64,000 nt of DNA from Cerioporus squamosus (lineage: Eukaryota > Basidiomycota > Agaricomycetes > Polyporales > Polyporaceae), in assembly GCA_022592435.1 (NCBI GenBank), contig JABYQS010000113.1, forward strand, positions 1-64,000. The letters run 5' to 3'. Each line of letters starts with the position of its first letter. Positions within the stretch are counted from its first letter, which is position 1. Of the stretch, positions 23,808-34,536 are shown in pieces. The notes under the pieces are model-generated. The model worked only from the letters and a program-made list of their open reading frames with translations, did no database searches and was not told where the DNA came from. Position numbers and translations under genes: made by a program.

Positions 23808-24505
23808 GCGACGGCTTGTATGCAACTCAACCGCTTCTTGACTCTTGTTCCCGCCCGCGCGGGATTCTGCGCGGGGCTATGGCTCGCCTTTCTCTTGGTT
23901 ACATATGTGCACTCGCACAGTACGCATCCTATGCATCGGAGAGGTGCTGTCGGGGTCTGCCTACCAGGCCAGGTCGCCGCGGTACTCTCTCCCTCTCTGA
24001 AACTCAAAACGTGATATTCTACTCCGTCTGTTCATGGAGTTTAGCGTATATTCTCACTCATACACGGGACCCTTAAGTCGTTTAGTTGCTTAGTTTGCAC
24101 ATAGTATCAGTTTTGTCAATCATTTTGTATTAGTCGCATAGTTGTACACTTCGTTTTCGCCAGCATTCGCAGTTCGCATCGTCTCTACCACGTTCAGGCT
24201 GGCGCTCGCATGTGCATGTGAGTCCGCAACCTTATCAATCTCATGGTTTATGGCCGCGTTGTCTTGAACTACCACTATCCGCCTGACTGTTCGTCCGACT
24301 TGTCGCGAGCATGATGTTCACGCACCAGGTACGCGTCCCAACGCCGGATCGCTGGCTCAGCTGACCAAATGATCATCTGCACGCCCCTCGAGCGACGTAG
24401 CGAGGCAGGTCGCTGGAGGCTCATCGTAGCTATCATCGACATTCCGTCCATTCGGGGCTTCTCGAGTGCCGCGACAAAATGGGCGGACATGCTTCATGCT
24501 GGGCC
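23808..24505. other. Intergenic between convergent genes
   Basis: About 700 bp separate the plus-strand membrane-protein gene from the first arrestin-like gene on the minus strand. Both 3' ends fall here. It is AT-richer near 24060-24180 and shows nothing else. Confidence 0.5.
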
Positions 24506-26077
24506 TCAGGACTGCGCTTCAAGCTTCAAGGACACTTTTGGGCTATACTGTTCGGGTCCGGGGTATGTTCCCGAGGGCTCCGAGGGCTCCTTGAGACTCT
24601 TCCCGAACTGCCTCCACTCCGCGTCCGTGTGCACATCCCAGTACTCTCTGCAATCGCTGTCAGCAAGAGCGACTGGGTGAAATACAGCAGCATGACACTG
24701 ACGGCGACAGGACTACTTCTCGCTCCGACACGATGACGGCCGCGCCACCCTGGACATGAGAGCAGAGAGTCCCAGGCGGGTCCCACTCGCGCTGTACAGG
24801 TCGGTGCCGCCTGTGCCGAATGGGCTCGTCGACGCCTGAGACAATCGTGATGGGCAGCTCGACCTTGACGTCGTTCCCGAGCCCTTCGAAGGGCACGCAG
24901 AGCTTGAGGCGGTACTATGGCTGCCGTGTCAGCTCACGCTAACTGATTCAGTGGACACGAAGCTCGACGGCATACCTCGCACTCGACCCTCAGGTGGCCG
25001 TGGTCACCAAGACTGAACGTCGGCGGGACGTTGAGGAGGAATCGCGACGCGAACTGAGCGCACTGCACCCAGACACCCTTCTCCTTCGTGCTCCTCGGAG
25101 GAGTACCGGCATCCGCGGCCTGCGTCGTCACCCATTCCTTGTCAACTCTGTCGACATTGACAGCTTCGGGAGGCCGGACTCCTGGTCCAAGAAACCACGC
25201 TGCAGTTGACTTCAACGTCGTTTCGCGGCGTTCGACACAGATGTGAGTCCGTCGGACGAGCTCCAGAGTCATGGCGGCGGCGTTCGTCGGAGGCGAAGGA
25301 AATATGGGTGCGTTGCCTGGGTCGTCTCTCGAGCGTCGTGTTGCCGGTGCCGTGTTGGTCGTGATGTCTATCTTGTACGGGATCGGGGTGAACAGAGGAA
25401 ACATCGCGATATCTGGAACGGAAAGCTGCGACCGCGAGGACTCAGCGAGAGCCTGCACAATACAAGTCGTGCGCATACATACCTCGACTCGGACTGACCC
25501 CTCGTTGCCACGCAATCCTTTCCAGACGTCCTTCTCCATGTGTACAGTCCTCCACTGCAGTCCGGCCGAGGACAAAGCTCGTAGCGACGCGAGGTTGACG
25601 CGGGGAAGGACAACTATCGGGCTGTGTATCTTGCGTATGCCCGACCAGCCGGGGCGGACGCCGACGGTGGTGAGTGAATATAAGACGGCGCACGTCCCTC
25701 CGGATCGAAGTGTGTGGTGGTAGAACGATGGAGTGATATCATCCGGGAGCCGGAAGCGGAAGAAGAGCCGGAGAACGTCAGTGTCCGGAGGTGGGTATTC
25801 GGCGCCGTGTGTCCAGAGTAAACGACTCAGGTCGACGAGGGGTATGCTCTTGCGTTCCTCCTCGTCTACATAACTGGTATACATGTGGGATTTAGTATCA
25901 TCGGGATTGGGGACGGACGTACGCTTGCGCGCGCCCTTTGAGCGTCACCCAGATCTTCTCGTACTTGTCGTGCTGTAAGTTGCGGAAGTTGAGATGTACC
26001 TCGCCTTCGACATAGCTTCCAGAGCAGTACGTGGTAGGAGGTAGTATGACTTCGATGGCTGGTGAGGAAGAGGACAT
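24506..26077 (-). CDS. Arrestin-like protein, copy A
   Basis: The last-transcribed member of a three-gene tandem array. Arrestin-fold proteins act as membrane-trafficking or ubiquitin-ligase adaptors; this fungal subgroup carries an arrestin-like N-terminal domain but its role is unknown. Five exons (26077-25923, 25873-25483, 25425-24976, 24914-24749, 24645-24506) keep phase and give 433 residues. Domain hallmarks are VILPPTTYCSGSYVEGEVHL with NLQHDKYEKIWVTLKG at the N-terminus, LLWTHGAEYPPPDTDVLRLF in the middle, VPDIAMFPLFTPIPYKID, then LNVPPTFSLGD and GLGNDVKVELPITIVSG. The EYWDVH motif opens the last exon as in copies B and C; this fixes the last acceptor two bases past the first AG. The C-terminus is about 20 residues longer than in the other copies. 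No PPxY motif is seen. Confidence 0.8.
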
Positions 26078-26420
26078 GATAGGTCTGGATGGAATTGGGA
26101 CGGCGACGAGGAGGGTCGTATAGGATGGTTACCGGGGTGACAGCCTTCCGCAGCGCATGAAGCAGGACAACCGGGGCGGTCCACGAGCGACGTGGCGTTA
26201 CAAACGTGCGAGGTCAAGCGCAAATGAGATGAGAGTTTCGCTGTGAGATCGGATCGAGGAGAGTATTGCCACAGAGCAGGTCATGGTCAAGTACGTAGTA
26301 GAGTGTCTGCAGTACGGGCAGCGGGCTTTTGACTAGGCCAGAAAGCTACTAGTCGTCTTGCCAGAGATGAATAGTCAGGGGAGAAGGGATGCAAGAGACG
26401 GCGAGCTGGCAGCTCGATAC
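26078..26420. other. Spacer between arrestin-like copies A and B
   Basis: 343 bp that must hold the promoter of copy A and the 3' end of copy B. No other feature is seen. Confidence 0.5.
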
Positions 26421-27901
26421 TCAAGGATGTGTCAATATCGGCTTGAGGCTGCGAGTGAACTCCTGCCACTCGCGGTTGCCTCGCACGTCCCAGTACTCTC
26501 TGATGAGAGCGGTCAGCGATTTTGCATGCAATGAGGCGATGGGACGCTTACGAAGGGAGCCAGACTTCAGACGACAGAAGTGAGCCGGAACTGTGTGGAT
26601 ATTGCAAGCGAGGGATATGCTCCTTTCGGGCGGTGGGCTCGGCGATACCAGAGACGACCATGATAGGCAGGTCCATCTCGACGTCGTTTCCGCGGCCCGG
26701 AAAGGGTATCTTGAGCTTCAAGTAGTACTATATTATCTGGTCAACATGGAATAACTCTGTAGCAAAGCGCTCCTGCGACGTACCTCGCATTCGATCATGT
26801 CACTGACGTTGAACGTCGGCGGGACGTCCAAGGTCAGGCTGGATCGAAGACACGAACGCTGCACCCACATCCCGCGAGCATTGCCACCCTGTGCCCTCCG
26901 GTTAGCGTCCGGGTCGTGCACGCCCATCCACTCCTTCTCTGGCAGCTCCATCTCGACGGGTGCGCTAGGCAAGCGGTTCAGCCCGAGGTACTGCGTCACG
27001 GTCGAGTCGAATGTACGCTCTTCTTCGTCAACTCGGACCCGGGTTCGCCGGACAAGCTCGAAGATGAGCTCACGCGCAGACGTTGGCGGAGCCGGGAAGA
27101 CCGATGAGCTTGCGCCGGTGCCCCAACGGAACAAGACCGCAGTGGTCGTCGTGACATCGATCACGTAGAAAATCGGCGTGAAGAGCGGGTAGACCGTCAC
27201 GTCTGGGAGAGAGAACTACGTCGCGTATGATCAGTACCATCTCGCTCGGCAGCGCGGGGCAGCAAGGACGCACCTCAACTCGGACCGTCGCGTAGTCACC
27301 CCACAAACCCTTCCTCACAGCCTGCTCCTTGACCATTGTCCGCATCTCTACGCTGGGAGAAGACCAGAGCGGCGAGCATAGGGGATGTACGCTGTCCTGG
27401 GGCAGTATCACGATCGGAATGTGTATCACTCTCGGCGGCTGGTTCAGCCCTGGCCGAACACCGACCGTGGTAAAGCAGTACAGAACTGCGCCGGTTCCTT
27501 CAGAGCTAGAATGATAGAAAGAGGGAGGGAGACCGTCGGGCAACTGGAAGCGAAAGAAGAGACGGAGTACGTGAGTCTCCGGCGGAGGGTATGCTGCGCC
27601 ATGCGTCCACATGACCCGGGTGAGTTCGAGCAGTGGGATAGTGTCGCAGAGCGTCCTACTTCCGTGTTTGATGATGCTGCATGTCCGTAATAGATGAGTT
27701 CTTCGTACAGGATGAACCGAGTCAGGAGCGAGGCTCTGCTACCCACCTTCGAGCTTGGCCTCGTAGAGTAACCCATACCTGTTCATACTTGTCGTGCTGT
27801 AGGTGTCGAAAGTTGATGTGTACTTCGCCACCAACGTAGCTGCCGGAGCAGTAGGTTGTCGGCGGCAACGCTACTTCGAGGGCGGGAGTAGTAGGAGCCA
27901 T
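26421..27901 (-). CDS. Arrestin-like protein, copy B
   Basis: The middle member of the array, 414 residues in five exons (27901-27747, 27676-27274, 27215-26784, 26727-26552, 26499-26421) with the same intron positions and phases as copy C. The N-terminus reads VALPPTTYCSGSYVGGEVHI and HLQHDKYEQVWVTLRG; the exon 2 core is MWTHGAAYPPPETHVLRLFF; exon 3 carries LPDVTVYPLFTPIFYVIDV and LDVPPTFNVSDMIECE; exon 4 carries FPGRGNDVEMDLPIMVVSG. The last exon is 79 nt, exactly as in copy C. It is clearly diverged from A and C at the protein level, so the duplication is not recent. The role is unknown; a trafficking or ubiquitin-adaptor function is only inferred from the fold. Confidence 0.83.
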
Positions 27902-28210
27902 GACTGGCCGAGGTTCGCTAACGCATCCTTATATCGCTCTTGACCTTTGAATGCGCAATTTATGAGCGAAGGAGATAGGGAGGCTGTACACTCTAACAGC
28001 CACGCCGATGATGGGCCAGAAGCGAGCGTGTGATTATCACGGCCAGTTCGCGCCCGTGGCTCTAGCTGAGAAGACGCAATACGGAAACCGACGTGCCTGA
28101 AGTCGGGCTCGTGATGACCGGAGAAAGTTGGGTACGTACCTTGTAAGTTCTGAGGTGTATACGACAGACGTACGGTACTGCAAAGTGCGTCATATTCCGG
28201 GATGACTTGG
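27902..28210. other. Spacer between arrestin-like copies B and C
   Basis: 309 bp holding the promoter of copy B and the 3' end of copy C. Nothing further is seen. Confidence 0.5.
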
Positions 28211-29687
28211 TCAAGCTGTCGGAACTTGCGCATCGATCCCTTTATTGAACTCGTTCCATACCCAAGTGCCCTGCCCTTGCCAATACTCCCTGGGCAACAC
28301 ATGTCAGTGCTTGTAACGGAGACAGAGAGAACGGAGACAAGGAGCGCGCTCACCATGGAAGAGACATCTCCGAGTTGGGCGGACACCAGCCACTGAGCCG
28401 GGGGTCATGCAAACGCAGCTGCGGCTGCTTGCGAGGAACTGGCTTGCTGATGCCTGAAACAATGGTGACCGGCATCTCAAGCTCCACGTCGTTCCCGACC
28501 CCGGAAAAGGGGACCTTGATCTTGAGGCGATACTGGACTCCCTGTGATCAAACAATGCACGACTGAATCATTGAAGACGGCGCACCTCCCATTCAAGCCT
28601 GTCGCCGACACTGAACGTTGGCGAGACGTTCAAGACCAGCCTTGAGGTAAACTGCGCACACTGCACCCACACGCCCGTCTCTTTGTTGGATCTGGAGTGC
28701 GAGCTTGAGCTTGTAGACACGCTCGTATCTTGCATGGGAACCCATTCTTTCTCCGGCACGACGACATCGTCGTGTTTCCGTGGTGTGCATACTCTGACCG
28801 ATCGTAACGTTTCTTCTCTCTTCTTCACGCGAACCTTTGTCCGTCGGATAAGCTGAACTGAGAATTCGGAGGCGGCTGCAGGGGGTGTAGGAAAGATCGG
28901 CGCGTGTGCGGAATCGCGGTGTCCGTCCGTCCGCCGGGTAAGCGTGGCGGTGATTGTACTGATGTCGATCTTGAACGGAATGGGGGTGAAGAGAGGGAGT
29001 ACGGGAACGTCCGGGATAGACAGCTGTAAAGGATGGACGGTCAGAGAGGATACCGTTTTCGCATCCGAGACGCACCTCGATCCGGACTGTCGCATAGTCT
29101 CCCCACAGCTTTTTCCTGACTTTCTTCTCCTTGTGCGCCGTTCTCCACACAGTGGCGGTTGAAGCCAAGGATTGCGTGAGGAGCGGACTCACGTCATCGC
29201 GCGGCACGACCACGATGGGAGTATGCTGCTTCCACGGTTTGGTAGAGCCTCCCGGACGGACGGCTACCGTGGTAAGTGAGTACAGCACGGCACCGGTTCC
29301 TCCGGGCCCGTCGTCAAGCAAGGATGGAGGGATATCTTCTGGAAGCTGGAAGCGGAAGAAGAGCCGCAGGACGTCAGAATCCGGGGGAGGGTACTGAGAG
29401 CCGTGGGTCCACAACACGCGGCTAAGGTCGACGAGCGGAGTCGTTTCGCTCTCAGAGGAATCACTATCTGAGCATACACTGACCATCCTCTTCAGCAAGA
29501 CATCAAGATGGGTGATGGGTAAGATGACAACGTACCAAAGCGCGCGTCCTCTGAGAGTAACCCACAGCTTCTCGAAACGAGTTTCGGACTGTTGTAGAAG
29601 TCGAAAGTTGAGTCGTACTTCGCCCTCGACGCAGCTCCCTGAGCAGTAGGTCGTCGGCGGGATAACAACTTCAATACACGAGGCCAT
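28211..29687 (-). CDS. Arrestin-like protein, copy C
   Basis: The upstream member of the array, 419 residues in five exons (29687-29536, 29487-29076, 29023-28586, 28532-28354, 28289-28211), all in phase. Motifs parallel copies A and B: VVIPPTTYCSGSCVEGEVRL, LWVTLRGRALW, VLWTHGSQYPPPDSDVLRLF, IPDVPVLPLFTPIPFKID, LNVSPTFSVGDRLEWE, GVGNDVELEMPVTIVSGISK. It differs by a Ser-rich segment in exon 2 (SVCSDSDSSESE) and another in exon 3 (STSSSSHSRS), likely exposed loops. Between the last conserved block and EYWQGQ lies a short basic, Pro-containing linker. The consistent gene structure across the three copies is the best evidence that all three are real and expressed or recently so. Confidence 0.83.
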
Positions 29688-29939
29688 GGAGGGAGCACGG
29701 AAGCAGCAGTCTGTCCTACGCGAGTCTTATGGCGGTGGCCGATATTAAGGGGCGCAAAAATCTCTCGGGCAGTGCGTCGATGACAGCGGCCGCAATTCAA
29801 GGGTGAACGCCACACTGCAGCGTATGCGGTTCTCGGGCAGTGCGTCCATGATGGCAACCCTGCAACTCTGAGCTTGACCGTGAACGACTCTATCAAGATC
29901 GGATCTTGTTGTGAATGCGGACAAAATGCGGTGCAAGTT
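29688..29939. other. Upstream region of arrestin-like copy C
   Basis: About 250 bp between the start of copy C and the decayed copy. A short direct repeat (ctcgggcagtgcgt, at about 29763 and 29833) lies inside. The promoter of copy C is expected here. Confidence 0.4.
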
Positions 29940-30195
29940 GCAATTGCGCGTGGGCGGCGATATGACAGCTTCTAGTCGATAGCTTCCCAGCATACTCTAA
30001 GAAGCACACTTCAACACATAACACTGCCGAGATGTACGAAACACTTACGTTGGAAGATCCAGCCAGGGAGAGGTTGACGAATCTAGGTGCAATCTGTCGC
30101 CCTGTCGAAGCCGCAGTTCCTCGCGGGCCATAGCCCGGTGACCGGTATCTCTAGCGTGACGTCGTTCGGGCCAAGTCCAGCTTGCGGATATGTGT
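29940..30195 (-). pseudogene. Relic of a fourth arrestin-like gene (exons 4-5)
   Basis: On the minus strand the stretch around 30120-30185 aligns by eye with exon 4 of copy C: both contain GAACGACGT and then GAGATnCCGGTCACC at matching spacing, and the relic reads GPNDVTLEIPVT against GNDVELEMPVT. A GTAAGT donor follows at the place where exon 4 ends in the intact genes, and 29996 downward begins AGTATGCTGGGA after a TTAG acceptor, echoing the AGAGTACTGGGA start of exon 5. The rest is scrambled by stops and indels. It is orientated like the array and lies at its upstream end, so the array once had at least four members. Confidence 0.65.
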
Positions 30196-30590
30196 CGGCA
30201 TGAAGAGAGAGACTCACCAAGTTACTGATCTCTCAGCAGACAAGCATAACCCGTGGCCCGACGGCGCTGTGGTCTGTCCGCAGTCGTAATAAGAGTGTGA
30301 GCCATTATATCACTCCCAAGGCTTCCTCAACAACGCATCCGCATAGGCCCTTCCGTGATCGCTGCCCGTGCCAAAATAGAGGTCGCCAAACATTCGTACT
30401 TGCAACAGTCCTTTCGTGTCTGCGTGAGCAAGCAGATGAGGCTAAAGCGACGATTGAATTGATGATGACGGTTGAAGCAGAGGACGACGGACTCTAAGCG
30501 CCGGTCAGCGTCAAATTGTGGCGGTGCACCCCGTCCCTTCTCTTATCCCCGCCTCCAATACTGTCCTCAGTGTCTCCACTAACCATCGCG

Positions 30591-31480
30591 ATGGACACAC
30601 CCAAGCACGGGCTCACGCTGACTACCGTCAAGGATCTATTGCGGCGGGCGTCCTGTACAACTTTGCTCGAGGATGATCCGTTCAAGTATGCTCTCAGAGG
30701 ATTTGACGTACCGCGCAACGTACGCGCCGTTGAGAAGGACGGAATACCTATGGTGGTCCGTTACGGAACCACCGTGTCTCCTCTAGAAGCAGAGGTGACC
30801 CTCTTTGTTGCAGCTCGCACCACGGTTCCCGTACCAGACATCTACGGCGTCTTCTCGGAGCTTACCGAGTCGGACACCGGGAGTATCACGTACATCGTCG
30901 AGGAACGACTCCCCGGCACGACGCTCCGCGCAGCCCTCCACACCATCGACGACGCTGCTCGCGAGATGGCTGCGCACGAGGTGCGTACGATCTTCTCCGA
31001 GCTGGCCACCCTCACTGGCAGTCCTCTCCGGGACCGACCCATCCGCCGGGGGCCGTGGACAAACGCCTACTTCAGCCCCTTCCAGCACCACAGGCCTTAT
31101 GGCAAATACGACGCGCGCAATACGGAGTCCTTCCTCCGCTACTTCATCAACTACGCAAGGTCCCATCCACTCACCAGCGACCGCGCGTCCGACCGGATTC
31201 TTGACCGCTTCGCCCTCTCCCGACCGCACATCTTCTCTCACGGAGATCTGCAGTTCGGGAACATCATGATATGCGAAGGCCACGTCTCAGGTTGTTGACT
31301 GGGCCGAAGCGGGATGGTATCCCTACTTTTGGGGATGTGTTTGTTCTGTTCAAGAGCGTTCACAAGGAGTTCCGACTGTATTCTTTGTGGGATCCTATGG
31401 TGTGACAGTTCTGCGATCCTCACATACCCGAAGCCTTCGACATGTGGGACCTACAGACCCTGATTGAAGATGCGTATTAG
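30591..31480 (+). pseudogene. Broken aminoglycoside-phosphotransferase-like kinase
   Basis: Remnant of an APH/choline-kinase-fold gene; fungi carry many such small-molecule kinase-like genes of unknown substrate. The N-terminal 236 codons are intact: an N-lobe with VRYGTTVSPLEAEVTLF, the hinge region YIVEERLPGTTLR, and the catalytic loop HGDLQFGNIMI (catalytic Asp, metal-binding Asn). The metal-binding motif that should follow (VVDWAEAGWYPYF) is present but in another frame from 31291, so the open frame stops at 31296-31298. A second shift at the GGGG run at 31331-31334 is needed to read VFVLFKSVHKEFRLYSLWDP, and then an in-frame TGA lies at 31403-31405 before AFDMWDLQTLIEDAY and a TAG at 31478. 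Three defects make a dead gene more likely than sequencing error alone. Its end overlaps that of the next gene tail to tail. Confidence 0.75.
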
Positions 31481-32401
31481 AGATCTCGAACGAACATGTC
31501 GGCCTGAGGCCTCTTCAAGCGCCGACACAAGTCCTCGCCTTCATCCAGAGCCTTTGCGAAGTCATGTCCGATTATCTCTTGCAGCTCCTTTACCTGTGGG
31601 CCACTATCGGTCAAATGCCATAACCCATCAGCAGTGCGACCGCGCGTACTCCCCAGATCTGCTATCATACCATTCAGGGCTGCGCCAGTGCTCGCGACAT
31701 TTCACCACCCGGATTGCCAAGTCGAGTCCGAGCATCTCGTAGTCCTCCGGCTCCAACGGCTCCTTGCGGATCATAAGCTCGCTCAGCGCGCCAGGGACGA
31801 GCTGCTTCTGGTCGAATCGCCTCCCGACCAGGAGCTTCAGTGTAGGATTCTTGACGTCGAACAAACTGTTAGCGACCTCCTCGCGGATCGCGTCGAGCTT
31901 CCACAACGTCGCGAGCCTCATGAAGGACAGGTACGCTTCGGGGCTGAAAGCCGCGCCGTGGACAGTGCGCCTGTCATTGAGTCGCCGACTCGTCTATTAG
32001 CATCTGAGGTATTGGAGAGAGCGCTGCCGGCCGATACTCACCTCCACGGGCAGTCCAGCAGTATCCGGAGGAAGTCGCGGAACTCCGCAGCGGTGACGTC
32101 CTCCAAGGCGTACCGCGGGACGCTTCGGAAACCCTAGCGAGCTTGAGGCTCTCCGGGCGCGCGATAGTCCAGATCAGGCTCCTCCTTGAACAAGCCGAGA
32201 AAGAACGGAGATTGCTCGAAGAGCTGTGTCGGGAGGCGGAAGCAGACGCCTTCCACCTGCATGCGCCGAGCTATCAGTCACGCTTATACGCCGGACGACG
32301 GCGACTCAAACGAATCGCGAGCCGTGACCACGTACCTCGAAGTCAGCAAAGGAGTAGAAGAACTCGGGATCGCCTGGAAAAGTGGCGGACGTGGCCGGCA
32401 T
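31477..32401 (-). pseudogene. BTB/POZ protein with in-frame stop
   Basis: A BTB-fold protein of the kind amplified in Agaricomycetes; BTB proteins often serve as Cullin-3 adaptors. Predicted exons are 32401-32336 (ending FYSFADFE), 32256-32042 (VEGVCFRLPTQLFEQSPFF to LEDVTAAEFRDFLRILLDCPW), 31970 to about 31640 (YLSFMRLATLWKLDAIREEV) and a last exon ending at 31477 (VKELQEIIGHDFAKALDEGE). The arrangement parallels the BTB gene at 33.0-34.5 kb. An in-frame TAG at 32134-32136 in exon 2 would stop translation after about 62 residues; no GT-AG pair removes it. The rest of the frame is clean, so the stop may be recent, a Gln-to-stop change, or a sequence error. The start Met is chosen because a TATATAG lies about 100 bp upstream. 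Confidence 0.6.
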
Positions 32402-32495
32402 GGAAGTGTAGGAATCGGTGTCGCTGAAGGAGCACGGAATAGCCTTGGAGGATTGAAAGGTGCGCGCAGTTCCTCTCCGCGGCACAGGCCCAAGC

Positions 32496-32505
32496 TCTAT
32501 ATAGC
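32496..32505 (-). promoter_or_regulatory. TATA-like box upstream of BTB gene
   Basis: CTATATAG on the minus strand, about 95-105 bp before the ATG at 32401, the usual distance for a TATA element plus a short leader. Confidence 0.45.
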
Positions 32506-33034
32506 GTTGCTCACCTGGCCCTGTCTGCAGCACCTTGTGGCCCCCGAGTTACCGCAGCAGCGACAGGCCTGAGGTCGGGACTTCGCGAATCGCTGGTTCG
32601 GCCGGGTACTGCAGCTGCAGCGGGACAGCTTCGAATGAACTCATCAGTGAACGAATTGATGTACCCAACCAGTATCCGCAACGAGCCGGAAGTCTTCGCG
32701 CGGTTCAAACAGCGTGCGAGAGCGATGCTTCGAAGGGTAAGCAGCGAAGAATTACGATCTAAAGAGAGAGAGAGACAGCTGGAATCAACAGCAGCAGAAC
32801 CTCATAATGCGTCTCATATTGTCGTGGACGCGGAACCCATCAAGACCAATGATCAGCCATAATACAGTTACATCAGAGCGGTAAAGCAAGCGAGACAAGA
32901 CGAGAGCCAAAACATGAACAGCGATACAAGACGAGAGCCAACACAGAACACAAGACGAGACCCGAGCGCAGCACTGAGCCGTACAAGTACACGACATAAT
33001 CCAACTTCTCAAGACAGCGAAGCCGTACGCCTCT
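32506..33034. other. Intergenic with short purine-rich tandem repeat
   Basis: 529 bp between two BTB genes on the minus strand. At about 32890-32965 three spaced, imperfect copies of ACAAGACGAGA occur, after a GA-rich run near 32765. No gene is seen. Confidence 0.5.
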
Positions 33035-34536
33035 TCAGTACAACTCCGTCCCAAACACCTCCCTGATCTTCTGCGTAAAGTCATACGCCCTCCTCACCGA
33101 CGCAGCCGTCACGACCGCAGGCCTCATCCCCGGCGCATGGTGCAGCGGCACCCCCGGCTGCGCGACCGGCCCATGGCTCCCCGTACAATAATTGCACGCG
33201 CACGCACACGCATTCGTGAACCCCACGCTCTCCCGCACCACGAACAGCTTCGCAGCCGTGTCCCACCCGAGCTGCTGCAAGTCGCCCGCGGAGAGCGCGT
33301 CGGCCTGCGCGAGCGACAGCAGCGCGGGCTCGATCCAGTTCGGGACGTGGAACTCGCGCGCGAGCGCGATGCGCTGCACGGGCGCGCGCACGAGCCGCGT
33401 GAGCTCCTCGATGGCCTTCTCGCGGATCGAGTCGAAGGACCACATCGTGGAGAGCTTGAGGACGTGCGTCCAGTTCTCAGTTGTGAGCACACGGCCCGCG
33501 CCGTAGGCCCTGGGGCGTATCGTCAGTGGGGAACAGGCCGATTGTGGTCGAGAGCGGACTCAGACATGGGAGACGGAGACGTTCCTGACGGTGTTACGGA
33601 GAGAGGTGGGAGGGGATCACAGCGAGCAAAGAGCCCACATGTGTGGCAGCAATGTTCAGGCTCCGTCGTGCTCGCTGACCATTCTTATCCGTAAGATCTG
33701 GCTATCATACTCGCTAAGTAGCAGTGCGTCCGCACTCCGCAATCGATGGACTGGAGAGCGCGGGTCCACCCGATGAAGTGTCAATTCTTGTTCGAAGACT
33801 TAATTACGTTCTCCGAGAGGCCTCTCCATAGACGGACGTATGCAGCAGACTGAGCTCACATGCGCGTCGGGATCACCAGATGTCTCGCGTGAGTCGAGGA
33901 TAAGAGTAGCAACATCTTCCTACCGCATTCCCTTCGTACCCCCTCAATCTGCGAGCCTCAGTGCGCACAGTTAACGTATCAGGCTACGGGTCGCGGGCAT
34001 TCGATCGGGCGGAGGCACAACTTCGAGACCAGTGGGAGTACTGGATGTTTATCAACGGCGGGCGACTTGCAGGTCGCTCGCCGTTAAGAAACATCGATAT
34101 AGAGGTGATACAGACACATCGACATACTGGGGCTAGAGCGAACCACAAAGAGGTGCAGAAAGACTCACGGGCGCAGCATGACCCAAAGTAAAGGCCGAAA
34201 CTCCTCTTCAGTGACGCCTTCGAGGTAGATCGGGTTGTCGTCGGTCAGCCCTTCCTCGCCGTTGGGCGACGGGAGGCTAAACGTGTCCTTGAAGGCCGAC
34301 TCCTGCTCGAACGGCCGGCGGGGGACTTTAAACAGGACGCCCTCGACCTGGTGTGCCCGATCGGCATCATGGAAGACACGGAGCGGTATGTGTAACCGAG
34401 AACGCACCTGGAAGATCACATCCCGGGAGTAAAACTCGTCATCTCGCCTGGCCTGCGGGGGAGGTGTGCTGATGACCGTCGTCTCCGACCCGGAGCTTGA
34501 AACGGACGCTGAGCTCCCTTTTCTGTGTCTCTGCAT
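33035..34536 (-). CDS. BTB/POZ domain protein
   Basis: Three exons (34536-34408, 34347-34169, 33509-33035) join in phase to 260 residues. Exon 1 ends DDEFYSRDVIFQ and exon 2 opens VEGVLFKVPRRPFEQESAFK, the classical BTB core in which an exposed strand leads into FEQES..F; LEGVTEEEFRPLLWVML follows. Exon 3 holds the helical back region (NWTHVLKLSTMWSFDSIREK) and ends EVFGTELY. A Cys-rich patch (ACACACNYCTG) near the C-terminus is unusual for the family and could bind metal. The second intron is 659 nt, roughly ten times the local norm, and contains a strong hairpin. In other eukaryotes BTB proteins mostly recruit substrates to Cullin-3 ligases; that role is inference here. Confidence 0.75.
34044..34095. 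repeat. Hairpin inside BTB intron 2
   Basis: Two 23 nt arms (34044-34066 and 34073-34095) pair with only three mismatches around a 6 nt loop (TTGCAG). It lies in the 659 nt intron of the BTB gene. It could be a processed small-RNA precursor or the remains of a small inverted-repeat element. Confidence 0.7.
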
